Shown piece by piece: positions 38,107-47,080 of a stretch of DNA of 64,000 bases. The first letter of the stretch is position 1; the number at the start of each line of letters is the position of its first letter. The notes beneath the pieces are model-generated. The model saw only the letters and a list, made by a program, of their open reading frames with translations. It searched no databases and had not been told where the DNA came from. The position numbers and the translations under genes were made by a program. Source of the stretch: Sulfitobacter sp. W027 (lineage in GTDB: Bacteria; Pseudomonadota; Alphaproteobacteria; Rhodobacterales; Rhodobacteraceae); assembly GCF_025143985.1 (NCBI RefSeq), contig NZ_CP083564.1:931501-995500 (forward strand), in the 5' to 3' direction.

Positions 38107-40053
38107 TCAGCGCAGATCGGGCGGGGTGGCATCCTGCGCCAATTCAGCGGTGAGCGTGTCGAGCGGCTGCACCGAAGTCTGCTTCTGACCCAGACGGCGG
38201 ACAGAGACGGTACGCTCTTCGACCTCACGGGCACCGACGGCGAGGATCACTGGCACTTTGCCGACCGAATGCTCGCGGACCTTGTAGTTGATCTTCTCGT
38301 TGCGCATGTCAGCCTCGGCACGCACGCCAGCGGCCTTGAGGGTCTCGACGACCTCGCCCACATAGTTATCCGCCTCAGACGTGATGGAGGCCACGACGAC
38401 CTGACGCGGGGCGAGCCAGAAGGGCAGCTTGCCCGCGTGCTCTTCGATCAGGATGCCAATGAAACGCTCGAAAGAACCGAGGGTCGCACGGTGCAGCATC
38501 ACGGGGCGGTGCTTGCCGCCATCCGCGCCGATATAGGTCGCGTCCAGCCGTTCGGGCAGGACGAAGTCCACCTGATGGGTGCCACACTGCCAGTCGCGGC
38601 CAATGGCGTCGGTTAGGACGAATTCGAGCTTGGGGCCATAGAATGCACCTTCGCCGGGGTTCAACTCAGGCTCAATCCCTGCGGCGCGGGTGGCCGACAG
38701 CAGGGCGGCTTCGGCCTTGTCCCACACCTCATTGGACCCGGAGCGTTTTTCTGGGCGGTCGGAGAATTTCACTTTAAAGTTTTCAAAGCCGAGGTCGCGG
38801 TAAATCTCGCTCAGGAACGCGATGAACTTGGCGGTTTCGGCTTCAATCTGGTCTTCGGCGCAGAAGATATGGCCGTCATCTTGGGTGAAACCACGCACCC
38901 GCATGATGCCATGCAGCGCACCCGAAGGCTCATAACGGTTGCAGGAACCAAACTCAGCCATGCGCAGCGGCAGGTCACGGTAGGACTTCAGACCCTGATT
39001 GAAAATCTGCACGTGGCAGGGGCAGTTCATCGGCTTGAGCGCGTTGACCGCTTTTTCACGGGCATGTTCTTCGTCCACTTCGACGATGAACATGTGGTCT
39101 TGATACTTTTCCCAGTGGCCAGAGGCTTCCCACAGTTTACGGTCCACGACCTGCGGGGTATTCACCTCAACATAGCCGCCCTTGCGCTGCTGGCGGCGCA
39201 TGTAGTCTTGCAACTGGGTGTAGATCGACCAGCCGTTAGGGTGCCAGAAGATCTGGCCGGGGGCCTCTTCTTGCATGTGGAAGAGGTCCATCTCGCGGCC
39301 CAATTTGCGGTGGTCGCGTTTGGCCGCTTCTTCGAGCATGTTGAGATGCGCGCGCAGCTTTTCCTTGCCGGTGAAGGCCACGCCGTAGATCCGTTGCAGC
39401 ATGGCGCGGCTCGAGTCGCCGCGCCAATAGGCACCTGCGATGGACATCAGTTTGAACGCATCGCCCGGCACTTGGCCGGTGTGCTGCAGGTGTGGGCCAC
39501 GGCAAAGGTCTTGCCAATCGCCATGCCAATACATCCGCAGCGGCTCGTCGCCGGGGATCGCGTTGATCAACTCGACCTTATAGGGCTCGTTCAAGTCTTC
39601 GTAATGCTTGATCGCGCGCGCGCGGTCCCAGACCTCGGTGCGGACGGGGTCGCGTTTGTTGATGATCTCTTTCATCTTCTTTTCGATCGCGCCAAGGTCT
39701 TCGGGGGTGAAGGGCTCTTTACGGTCAAAATCGTAATACCAGCCGTCCTTGATCACCGGGCCGATGGTGACCTTGGTGTCGGGCCAAATTTCTTGCACGG
39801 CGCGGGCCATGATGTGCGCGAGGTCGTGGCGCACCAGTTCATTGGCCTGCACTTCGTCAGCCATGGTGTGGATCGCGATGTCGGCATCTGCTTCAATCGG
39901 CCAAGCCAGATCGAAATGTGCGCCGTTGACGGTGGCGCTGATGGCCTTTTTGCCCAGCGATCTTGAGATGTCGGCAGCCACTTCGCCAGCGGTGATACCG
40001 GCGTTATATTGGCGGCTATTGCCATCGGGAAGGGTGAGGGAGATTTGGGCCAT
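38107..40053 (-). CDS. thrS: Threonyl-tRNA synthetase
   Basis: A 648-residue class II synthetase. The TGS domain ([21 protein letters not shown]), the N2 editing domain with HxxxH ([17 protein letters not shown]), the catalytic zinc site with [13 protein letters not shown], motif 2 ([20 protein letters not shown]) and the anticodon-binding C-terminal domain are all intact. It charges tRNA-Thr and removes mischarged serine. The length is normal and the gene stands alone between bufA and an MFS transporter. Confidence 0.97.
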   Translation of the reverse strand: MAQISLTLPDGNSRQYNAGITAGEVAADISRSLGKKAISATVNGAHFDLAWPIEADADIAIHTMADEVQANELVRHDLAHIMARAVQEIWPDTKVTIGPVIKDGWYYDFDRKEPFTPEDLGAIEKKMKEIINKRDPVRTEVWDRARAIKHYEDLNEPYKVELINAIPGDEPLRMYWHGDWQDLCRGPHLQHTGQVPGDAFKLMSIAGAYWRGDSSRAMLQRIYGVAFTGKEKLRAHLNMLEEAAKRDHRKLGREMDLFHMQEEAPGQIFWHPNGWSIYTQLQDYMRRQQRKGGYVEVNTPQVVDRKLWEASGHWEKYQDHMFIVEVDEEHAREKAVNALKPMNCPCHVQIFNQGLKSYRDLPLRMAEFGSCNRYEPSGALHGIMRVRGFTQDDGHIFCAEDQIEAETAKFIAFLSEIYRDLGFENFKVKFSDRPEKRSGSNEVWDKAEAALLSATRAAGIEPELNPGEGAFYGPKLEFVLTDAIGRDWQCGTHQVDFVLPERLDATYIGADGGKHRPVMLHRATLGSFERFIGILIEEHAGKLPFWLAPRQVVVASITSEADNYVGEVVETLKAAGVRAEADMRNEKINYKVREHSVGKVPVILAVGAREVEERTVSVRRLGQKQTSVQPLDTLTAELAQDATPPDLR

Positions 40054-40225
40054 CTTGGGCGCTCCTCGTCGGTTTGGCGCCTACGAGACGCCCGGTTGCG
40101 GGTTATGTGTTGCGCCTATGTGGCGGGGCGGGGGCGCCTTGTCAATGCAAGCAGAGCTTGTGTGTGGAAGTGGCGCCGCGCGGGCGGCGCGCTATGTCAG
40201 GCGGGCAACAACGAGGATGGGCTAG

Positions 40226-41512
40226 ATGCAAGACGACACCGTGCAGCGCGCTTTCGAGACGATTTCGGGGGCGGATGACCCTGCGCCGGGGTTGGACGAC
40301 AAGGCGCAGCAGGCCGAGGCGCGCAACGGCCTGCGCCATATCGTGTCGCTGTCGATGACGAAAGTGGCCGACGGTTTGATTGACCCCAAACTGGTGCTGG
40401 CATGGTTGCTGAGCGCCCTTGGCGCGCCCGCGGTTTTTGCAGGCGCCTTGGTGCCGATCCGAGAGGCCGGGTCGCTTTTGCCGCAGATCGCGCTGGCGGG
40501 CGTGGTGCAACGTACGGCACAGCGCAAATGGGCGTGGGTCTTGGGATCGGTCGGGCAGGGGGTGGCGGCGGCGCTGATTGCCCTCGCCGCGCTCAGCCTT
40601 GAGGGGGCCACGGCGGGCTATGCCATCTGCGCCGCCCTCGCAATGCTCGCCGTTTGTCGCGCGGCCTGTTCGGTGTCGTTCAAAGAGATTTTAGGCAAGA
40701 CCGTGGGCAAAACCCGGCGCGGATCGGTAACCGGCTTAGCGGGGTCTGTGTCCTCGGTCGGGGTGGTGATCTTTGCCGGGTTGCTAATGTCGGGGTTGTT
40801 TCAAAGCCGGGGAGTCGTTGTGGCGGCGATTGCGCTGGCGGCAGGGCTTTGGGTCGCGGCAGCGCTGTTGTTTTCGACAATTGAAGAAACGCCAAGTGAG
40901 ACCGAAGAGGCCGATGGCGTCGATTTCAAGCTGCTGCGCGACAATCGCGACCTGTGGCTGTTCATTCTGGTGCGCGGGCTTTTGGTCTCTACCGCTCTTG
41001 CGCCGCCCTATCTGGTGGTGCTGGCCGGGTCTTCCGAGGCGGGACAGCTGGGGCAACTGGGCGCTTTGGTGCTCGCCTCGGCGCTGGCCTCGCTGGTGAG
41101 TTCCTACGTCTGGGGGCGGCTGTCGGATATGTCGAGCCGCCGGGTGCTGATGTTGACGGGTGTCGTCGGCGCGGTGGCGATGGCGCTGGCGGTGATGTTG
41201 TGGTTCCTCGGTATGGCAGAGCAGGTCTGGGCGATGCCTTCTGTGCTCTTTATCCTAATGGTCGCTTACCACGGTGTGCGGCAGGGGCGCTCAACCTATT
41301 TGGTTGATATGGCTCCGAAAGATCACCGCGCCGCCTATGCTGCCGTCAGCAATACGGTGATTGGCGTGCTCTTGTTGCTGGCAGGGGTGCTGGGCGGTGG
41401 GGCGGCGCTGATCGGGCCGCAGGCGACGCTGATGCTGTTCGCCGTGATGGCTGTCGCCGCCGCCGTTCTGGCCCACTGGCTGCCGGAGGTCGAGCATCTG
41501 GCCGACGGGTGA
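40226..41512 (+). CDS. MFS transporter
   Basis: A 428-residue major facilitator with an N-terminal cytosolic tail of about 35 residues and roughly eleven to twelve hydrophobic helices (for example LIALAALSLEGATAGYAICA, LLLLAGVLGGGAALIGPQAT). A loop between the halves carries IEETPSETEEADGVDFKLLRDN. MFS-typical residues are seen in GRLSDMSSRRVLMLTGVVG after the first helices of the second half. I cannot assign a substrate; an exporter is plausible. A start-proximal weak Shine-Dalgarno is present. Confidence 0.85.
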   Translation: MQDDTVQRAFETISGADDPAPGLDDKAQQAEARNGLRHIVSLSMTKVADGLIDPKLVLAWLLSALGAPAVFAGALVPIREAGSLLPQIALAGVVQRTAQRKWAWVLGSVGQGVAAALIALAALSLEGATAGYAICAALAMLAVCRAACSVSFKEILGKTVGKTRRGSVTGLAGSVSSVGVVIFAGLLMSGLFQSRGVVVAAIALAAGLWVAAALLFSTIEETPSETEEADGVDFKLLRDNRDLWLFILVRGLLVSTALAPPYLVVLAGSSEAGQLGQLGALVLASALASLVSSYVWGRLSDMSSRRVLMLTGVVGAVAMALAVMLWFLGMAEQVWAMPSVLFILMVAYHGVRQGRSTYLVDMAPKDHRAAYAAVSNTVIGVLLLLAGVLGGGAALIGPQATLMLFAVMAVAAAVLAHWLPEVEHLADG

Positions 41513-41563
41513 CTTGCCCTCAACCGCGCCGATGCCCATGATTGGGTCAAAGACGGAGGCAGC

Positions 41564-42316
41564 ATGTCAGACAGCAAATTCATCGACACCCCAGAGGGGC
41601 GGCGCATCGCGTATCACAAGACCGACGGGGCGGGGCCTTGCGTTGTTTTCCTCGGCGGTCTGAAGTCCGACATGATGGGGACCAAAGCGGTCTATCTTGA
41701 GGACTGGGCGCGGGCCAAGGGGCGGGCCTTTCTGCGGTTCGACTATTCGGGTCATGGGGAATCTTCAGGCAGCTTCACCGAAGGCTGCATTGGCGATTGG
41801 CACGAAGATACGCTGGCCGCGGTGGGCGCACTGACTGAGGGGCCACTGATCGTCGTGGGCTCCTCCATGGGCGGCTGGCAAGCGCTGCTTTTGGCGCGGC
41901 ATCTGCCGGAGCGGATCGCGGGACTGGTCGGCATCGCTGCGGCACCTGACTTCACCGAAGATGGCTATTGGGCGAACTTCACCGACGCGCAGAAACAGAT
42001 GCTGGAAGAGGTCGGGCAGGTCGAATTGCCGTCGGACTATGTGGAGCCCTATGTCATCACTCGCCGCATGATCGAGGACGGGCGCAAGCGGCTGGTGTTG
42101 CGCGCGCCGCTCGACTTGCCGTTTCCGGTACGCCTGTTGCAAGGCACTGCAGATACCGCCGTAAGCACAAACACCGCCGTACGGCTGTTGGAGCATGCGC
42201 AAAGCCCCGATATGCAACTGACGCTGGTGAAGGACGCAGACCACCGCTTTTCGGACGCGCGCTGTTTGGCGATGGTTGTGGATGCGATTAACGAGGTTTT
42301 CGACGCAGCGGGCTGA
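41564..42316 (+). CDS. Alpha/beta hydrolase
   Basis: A 250-residue alpha/beta hydrolase. The nucleophile elbow is VGSSMGGW with Ser101; the loop FDYSGHGESSGSF is conserved, and KDADHRFSD near the C terminus supplies the likely catalytic His, with Asp from LQGTADTAVS. It resembles the proteobacterial acyl/carboxylesterase-type palmitoyl-protein thioesterase-like group. The substrate is unknown. It is 51 bases downstream of the MFS gene and probably in the same transcript. Confidence 0.88.
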   Translation: MSDSKFIDTPEGRRIAYHKTDGAGPCVVFLGGLKSDMMGTKAVYLEDWARAKGRAFLRFDYSGHGESSGSFTEGCIGDWHEDTLAAVGALTEGPLIVVGSSMGGWQALLLARHLPERIAGLVGIAAAPDFTEDGYWANFTDAQKQMLEEVGQVELPSDYVEPYVITRRMIEDGRKRLVLRAPLDLPFPVRLLQGTADTAVSTNTAVRLLEHAQSPDMQLTLVKDADHRFSDARCLAMVVDAINEVFDAAG

Positions 42317-42432
42317 CCTACGAAAGGAAGGCGCGGCACCGCTTGCGGGCATGGAACCGCCGACGCGCGCCGCGCCCCGATGCCACCTCAAAACACCCAT
42401 GCTAAGAGGCAGACAAACCCAAGGGGGACGGC

Positions 42433-42486
42433 ATGAAACCACGTCATTTCAACTGCATTTCGCGCTGGAGCGTGGCCCATGGCTGA
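42433..42486 (+). CDS. Possible 17-codon leader peptide
   Basis: A mini-gene with a strong AAGGGGGA Shine-Dalgarno four bases before its ATG encodes MKPRHFNCISRWSVAHG and stops inside the start of the next hydrolase gene (8-base overlap). The arrangement suggests a translated leader that couples or regulates translation of that gene. It is too short to judge by codon use, so the call is tentative. Confidence 0.35.
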   Translation: MKPRHFNCISRWSVAHG

Positions 42487-43189
42487 GCCGCTCGTTCTGC
42501 TGCCTGGCATGATGTGTGACGCCCGCGTCTTTGCACCCCAGATCGAGGCGCTGTCACCGCGCAGTACCGTGGTGCTGGCACCGATCACCCAAGGGGAACG
42601 GATTGAGGAAATCGCCTCGGGCCTTTTGGATCAACTGCCGCCGCGTTTTGCGCTGGTGGGGCAGGGCATGGGCGGGGTCGTGGCCCTCGAACTTTTGCGC
42701 CGCGCACCGGATCGCATCAGTCGAATCGCATTGCTGGCCACGCAAGTGCTGGCCGAATTGCCGGCCATCGCAGCAGACCGCGAGCCGCAGATCATTATGG
42801 CGCAGTCGGGCAAGCTGCGGGAAGCGATGCAGGCGCGGATGGCCTCAGGCTTTCTGGCCCCCGGCGTAGGGCGTGGAGAAGTGCTGACCCGCGCGATGGA
42901 AATGGCCGAGACCCTGGGCGGCGATGTCTTTGTCCGCCAATCCCGCGCCTTGCAACGGCGGCGCGACCAAGAGGCGGTGCTGCGCAAATGCAAGGTGCCT
43001 GCACTGGTGCTTTGTGGCGAACACGACACGCTTTGCCCCGTCAAACGCCACGCCTTCATGGCCGAGATGATCCCCTATGCCAAGCTTACGGTGCTGGAGG
43101 ATGCAGGCCATTGGCCCAGCCTAGAAGCACCAGAGGCCACCACCGCCGCGCTGCGCGACTGGATGCATCAGCCTCTGGTACTGCAATAG
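42479..43189 (+). CDS. Alpha/beta hydrolase-fold protein lacking the serine nucleophile
   Basis: A 236-residue alpha/beta fold protein. The nucleophile elbow reads VGQGMGGVV (residues 60-68), with Gly63 where the catalytic Ser would be. The acid and base regions look retained: CGEHDTLCPVK (Asp) and EDAGHWPSLEAPE (His). It may be a non-catalytic relative or use another residue. It lies next to the PHA genes on the opposite strand from phaZ, 9 bases from the phaZ stop. The substrate is unknown. Confidence 0.8.
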   Translation: MAEPLVLLPGMMCDARVFAPQIEALSPRSTVVLAPITQGERIEEIASGLLDQLPPRFALVGQGMGGVVALELLRRAPDRISRIALLATQVLAELPAIAADREPQIIMAQSGKLREAMQARMASGFLAPGVGRGEVLTRAMEMAETLGGDVFVRQSRALQRRRDQEAVLRKCKVPALVLCGEHDTLCPVKRHAFMAEMIPYAKLTVLEDAGHWPSLEAPEATTAALRDWMHQPLVLQ

Positions 43190-43198
43190 GGCCGCAGG

Positions 43199-44485
43199 TT
43201 ACGCGGCTGCCGTTTTTGCGGGGGTCTTCTGCTCGGGTGTTTTAGGCTCGGGCTTGCCGTTGTTGGCATCGATGAAGTCGAGCACCAAGGGCCGGATATT
43301 GTTGCGCCAGCTTTTGCCCGCGAAAATCCCGTAGTGGCCCGCGCCGTCCTCAAGATGACTCGCCTTTTTGGAATCCGGCAGCCCGGTCAGCAGATCAAGC
43401 GCCGCGATGCATTGGCCGGGGGCCGAGATGTCATCCTTGCTGCCCTCAACCGTCTTGACCGCCACCGTGGTGATCTTACCGATATCGACCTGTCGGCCCG
43501 CCACGGTAAAGACATTGCGGGCGATCTCGCGCTCTTTAAACACGCGCTGCACGGTCGACAGATAGAACTCTGCCGGCATGTCCATCACGGCGAGGTATTC
43601 GTCGTAGAACTTGTTGTGCTTGTCATGCTCATGTGCCGCTTTTTGCGCGACGCGGGTGATCTGATTGGTGAAAGCATCGCGGTGGGTGTCATTGTTCATC
43701 GAGATGAAAGACGCCAGTTGCAGCAGGCCCGGATACACCTTGCGGCCCACGCCTGCGTATTTAAAGCCAACCTGCTGGATCATCATCTGCTCAAGCTGGC
43801 CCATGGTCACACTGTGGCCGAAGTCGGTTACATCGGTGGGCGCGGCATCGGGATCGATCGGCCCGCCGATCAGCGTCAGCGTGCGCGGCTGCGCCTCGGG
43901 TGCTTCCTCGGCCAGATAGGCGGTGGCGGCCAGCGTCAGCGGGGCCGGTTGGCAGACCGCGATGACATGGGTGTCTGGGCCAAGGTGATGCATGAAATCA
44001 ACGAGGTAGAGCGTATAATCCTCGATGTCGAACTTGCCTGCACTAACTGGAATATCACGCGCGTTGTGCCAGTCTGTCACATAGACGTCGCAATCAGGCA
44101 GCAGGGAGATCACAGTGGACCGGAGCAAGGTGGCATAATGACCGGACATCGGCGCAACCAGCAGAACCTTGCGGCCCGTCTCTGCGCGGCCTTGAACGGT
44201 AAATTTCAACAGATCGCCAAAGGGGCGCTCCATCACCGGCTCGATGCTGACGAGACAGTCTTGCCCCTTGGGGCCGACAACTGGGGGGATGTCCCAATCG
44301 GGTTTGACGACCATGCGGGCAAAACTACGCTCCGTCACTTCGCCCCATGCCGCCAACCATTCCATCGCGGGGTTTGGAAACAAAGAGAAAGCGGGGTAGG
44401 ATGCCATAGCAAGCGCAGAAGCGCCGAGCCATTGATTGGTGTTCCGAATGGACTCCATCATGTCGTAGGTGGCCATATAGCGCAT
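43199..44485 (-). CDS. phaZ: Intracellular polyhydroxyalkanoate depolymerase
   Basis: A 428-residue PhaZ of the intracellular type that mobilises PHA granules. The nucleophile is Cys178 in VIAVCQPAPLTL, the cysteine-type lipase box of these enzymes; TDWHNARDIPVSAGKFDIED and GGPIDPDAAPTDVTDFG are conserved blocks, and EDGAGHYGIFAGKSWRNN carries the likely His. The C terminus is a Lys/Pro/Thr-rich tail. It diverges from phaC with only 50 bases between the starts. Confidence 0.93.
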   Translation of the reverse strand: MRYMATYDMMESIRNTNQWLGASALAMASYPAFSLFPNPAMEWLAAWGEVTERSFARMVVKPDWDIPPVVGPKGQDCLVSIEPVMERPFGDLLKFTVQGRAETGRKVLLVAPMSGHYATLLRSTVISLLPDCDVYVTDWHNARDIPVSAGKFDIEDYTLYLVDFMHHLGPDTHVIAVCQPAPLTLAATAYLAEEAPEAQPRTLTLIGGPIDPDAAPTDVTDFGHSVTMGQLEQMMIQQVGFKYAGVGRKVYPGLLQLASFISMNNDTHRDAFTNQITRVAQKAAHEHDKHNKFYDEYLAVMDMPAEFYLSTVQRVFKEREIARNVFTVAGRQVDIGKITTVAVKTVEGSKDDISAPGQCIAALDLLTGLPDSKKASHLEDGAGHYGIFAGKSWRNNIRPLVLDFIDANNGKPEPKTPEQKTPAKTAAA

Positions 44486-44535
44486 GTGGGGGCTCCTTTA
44501 TGCTGCACCTGCGAAGATAGGAGGTAAGGGTTAAG

Positions 44536-46341
44536 ATGCAATCAGAATCCACCAATTCGGACCCAACGGCACCTGCGGCGCTGTCGCGGATGGCACAAAA
44601 CCTCAAGAAAGTTGAGGCATTAGCCGAACGGCTGACCCGTGTGATGGCCTCCCGCGAGGGGCATCAACCGGCTTTGGACGCTCCGAACCAACAGCTTTTC
44701 GCCAAGGCTGCGCAGTCTTATTGGGCCGAAGCGATGACCAACCCCGCACGGTTGATGGAGCATCAGATGGGCTATTGGACCAAGTCGGTCACCCATTTTG
44801 TCGAAGCGCAGCAAGCGCTCGCCGCTGGCGGCGCGGCCCCGGTGGAGGATGACGCGCCCAGCGACAAGCGTTTTGCCAACCCCCTGTGGCAGACCCACCC
44901 CTATTTTAACTTCATCAAGCAGCAGTATCTGATTAACGCCGAAGCACTTCGCCAGGCTGTCGAAGATGCGCAGGACATGGATCCTGCGGAAAAGAAGCGG
45001 TTGGTTTATTTCAGCCAACAGATCATCGCGATGATGTCGCCGACCAACTTTCTGGCTACCAACCCAGACGTGCTGGAGCGTGCAGTTGAGACAGAAGGCG
45101 AAAGCCTAGTGAAAGGGCTTGAGAACCTGATCGCTGACCTGGAAGCGAACAACGGCGAATTGGTCGTGAAACTGGCTGACGACAGCGCATTCGAGCTGGG
45201 CCGTAACATCGCCACCACGCCCGGCAAAGTAGTCTTTCGCAACCGCATGTTTGAGCTGATCCAATACACGCCCAGCACCGAGGAGGTGCATAAGACCCCG
45301 CTGCTGATCTTCCCGCCTTGGATTAACAAATTCTACATTCTCGACCTCAAAGCGCAGAACAGCCTCGTGAAATGGCTGGTGGATCAGGGCCATACGCTCT
45401 TCGTCGTGTCTTGGGTGAACCCCGACGCTAGCTATGCACAGATCGGCATGGAGGATTACGTCGAAGAGGGCTACCTCGCCGCGATTGAAGAAGTAAAGGC
45501 GATCACGGAAGAAAAGCGCATCAACGTGGTGGGCTATTGTATCGCGGGCACCACCTTGGCGCTCACCTTGTCGCTACTGAAAAAGCGCGGCGACAACTCT
45601 ATCAAGTCTGCCACCTTCTTTACCGCGCTCACTGATTTTTCTGATCAAGGGGAATTTCTGCCTTTCCTCACCGACGACTTTATCGATGGGATCGAGGCCG
45701 AGACGGCGGATAAAGGCATTCTGCCCTCGGTCGTCATGGCGCGGACTTTTTCCTTCCTGCGGTCCAACGATCTGGTCTACGGCCCCGCCGTGCGCAGTTA
45801 CATGATGGGAGAAACTCCCCCGGCCTTTGATCTGCTATATTGGAACGGGGACGGCGCCAACTTGCCGGGGCAGATGGCAATGCAATATCTGCGCGGGCTA
45901 TGCCAGCGGAACGAATTGGTCGAAGGTGGTTACAAGCTGCTAGGTGAGAGGCTGACGCTGGAAGACGTTGACGTGCCGCTTTGCGCGGTGGCTTGTGAGA
46001 CCGATCACATCGCGCCTTGGAAGGACTGCTACCGCGGCGTGCAGCAAATGGGGTCGACTGATAAGACCTTCATCATGGCGCAATCGGGCCATATCGCTGG
46101 GATCGTTAACCCGCCCAGCCGCAACAAATACGGCCACTATGTGAACGGCGATCTGGGGCAGGACTACGCGGCTTGGCGCGAGGCGGCGAAATTTCACGAA
46201 GGCTCTTGGTGGCCGCGTTGGGGTAAGTGGCTTGTCAAACGGGCGGGTAAGATGATTCCTGCGCGTTTCCCCGGCGACGATGGTCGAGAAATTTTGGCAG
46301 AGGCACCCGGAACCTATGTGGCACGCAAAGCAAGCGACTGA
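44536..46341 (+). CDS. phaC: Class I poly(3-hydroxyalkanoate) synthase
   Basis: A 601-residue class I PHA synthase polymerising (R)-3-hydroxyacyl-CoA on granules. The lipase-like box is VVGYCIAGTTLAL with catalytic Cys335; the remaining triad lies in CETDHIAPWKDC (Asp) and SGHIAGIVNPPS (His). The N-terminal about 100 residues are poorly conserved, as usual. A GGAGG/AAGGG Shine-Dalgarno precedes the ATG. A TGC-rich element at 44501-44514 in the phaZ-phaC gap may be a weak PhaR site. Confidence 0.97.
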   Translation: MQSESTNSDPTAPAALSRMAQNLKKVEALAERLTRVMASREGHQPALDAPNQQLFAKAAQSYWAEAMTNPARLMEHQMGYWTKSVTHFVEAQQALAAGGAAPVEDDAPSDKRFANPLWQTHPYFNFIKQQYLINAEALRQAVEDAQDMDPAEKKRLVYFSQQIIAMMSPTNFLATNPDVLERAVETEGESLVKGLENLIADLEANNGELVVKLADDSAFELGRNIATTPGKVVFRNRMFELIQYTPSTEEVHKTPLLIFPPWINKFYILDLKAQNSLVKWLVDQGHTLFVVSWVNPDASYAQIGMEDYVEEGYLAAIEEVKAITEEKRINVVGYCIAGTTLALTLSLLKKRGDNSIKSATFFTALTDFSDQGEFLPFLTDDFIDGIEAETADKGILPSVVMARTFSFLRSNDLVYGPAVRSYMMGETPPAFDLLYWNGDGANLPGQMAMQYLRGLCQRNELVEGGYKLLGERLTLEDVDVPLCAVACETDHIAPWKDCYRGVQQMGSTDKTFIMAQSGHIAGIVNPPSRNKYGHYVNGDLGQDYAAWREAAKFHEGSWWPRWGKWLVKRAGKMIPARFPGDDGREILAEAPGTYVARKASD

Positions 46342-46376
46342 TTACGTTGCGTAAACCAAACATGGATCGCTTCATG

Positions 46377-46387
46377 CTGCGATGCAG
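46377..46387. promoter_or_regulatory. PhaR-type operator upstream of phaP (site 1)
   Basis: CTGC-GAT-GCAG matches the CTGC-N3/4-GCAG element described for PhaR binding in related bacteria. It sits upstream of the phaP promoter, and the identical core recurs before phaR. Function is inferred from motif and position. Confidence 0.6.
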
Positions 46388-46396
46388 AAAAAAACC

Positions 46397-46425
46397 TTGA
46401 AATGCTGCGCTGCGGCATCTATATT
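46397..46425 (+). promoter_or_regulatory. Likely sigma-70 promoter of phaP with a second TGC-rich site
   Basis: TTGAAA (46397-46402) and TATATT (46420-46425) are separated by exactly 17 bases, a good sigma-70 promoter. The spacer contains TGCTGCGCTGCGG, a near match to CTGC-N3-GCAG (one mismatch, 46405-46415), so PhaR bound there would block RNA polymerase. Confidence 0.65.
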
Positions 46426-46493
46426 GTGGTCAGACGCGAAACGGACGGGTCCTTCCCGCTCCCCTGCCACTGTAGCATTAAAAGGATTGAGAC

Positions 46494-46937
46494 ATGACCA
46501 AGACACCTGACATGACCGCAATGTTCAAAGACGTGCTGGGCGCTTTCCCTGTTGATAACGCCGCCATGCAAGACGCCTTCAAAAACACAGCAACTCTGAA
46601 TGAGAAGCTGTCCGGCGTTGCCTTCGACGCAGCAGAGAAGTCCGCCGACATCTCCTCGGCTTGGACCAAGGAAACACTGGCCCGCTTGACCGAGATGACC
46701 AAAGTCAAGGCCGAGCCTACAGACTATGCCAAAGCGATGACCGATTTCGCTTCCGCTTCTGCCGAAGCCGCAGCCGAGCATATGGCCGCCTTCGCTGAAG
46801 TAGCCAAAAAGGTTCAGATGGAAACTGTTGAGCTGATGATGGCTGCTGGCAAAGACCTGCAGAACGAAGCAACAGCTGCAGCAACCAAAACAGCCGAGAA
46901 CGCTCAGGCTGCTGCCAAGAAAGCCACCTCGAAGTAA
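46494..46937 (+). CDS. phaP: Phasin (PHA granule-associated protein)
   Basis: A 147-residue, lysine- and alanine-rich amphipathic helical protein of the phasin 2-like family: MFKDVLGAFPVDNAAMQDAF, the central AAEKSADISSAWTKETL, and an Ala/Lys repeat-like tail. Phasins coat PHA granules and set their number and size. The AAAGGA Shine-Dalgarno lies 7 bases from the ATG, and a strong promoter and terminator bracket the gene, consistent with a highly expressed monocistronic unit. Confidence 0.9.
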   Translation: MTKTPDMTAMFKDVLGAFPVDNAAMQDAFKNTATLNEKLSGVAFDAAEKSADISSAWTKETLARLTEMTKVKAEPTDYAKAMTDFASASAEAAAEHMAAFAEVAKKVQMETVELMMAAGKDLQNEATAAATKTAENAQAAAKKATSK

Positions 46938-46973
46938 ACCGTCCGCCGGTTTTACCTTCACGGTATGATGCCT

Positions 46974-47009
46974 AAAAAAGGGGCAGGTCCATTCGGGCCT
47001 GCCCTTTTG
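46974..47009 (+). terminator. Rho-independent terminator after phaP
   Basis: GGGCAGG paired with CCTGCCC across a 10-base loop is flanked by A-run before and CTTTTGT after, giving an intrinsic terminator in front of phaR. Confidence 0.82.
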
Positions 47010-47045
47010 TCATGCGCTCTTTCTATTTGGTGAATGCTGTCCTAA

Positions 47046-47058
47046 GCTGCGATGCAGC
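47046..47058. promoter_or_regulatory. PhaR-type operator upstream of phaR
   Basis: GCTGC-GAT-GCAGC is a perfect 5-bp inverted repeat around GAT, 22 bases before the phaR ATG. It shares its 11-base core with the phaP site, which fits autoregulation by PhaR. Confidence 0.65.
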
Positions 47059-47080
47059 ACCACTGGTCGGGAGTAATATC

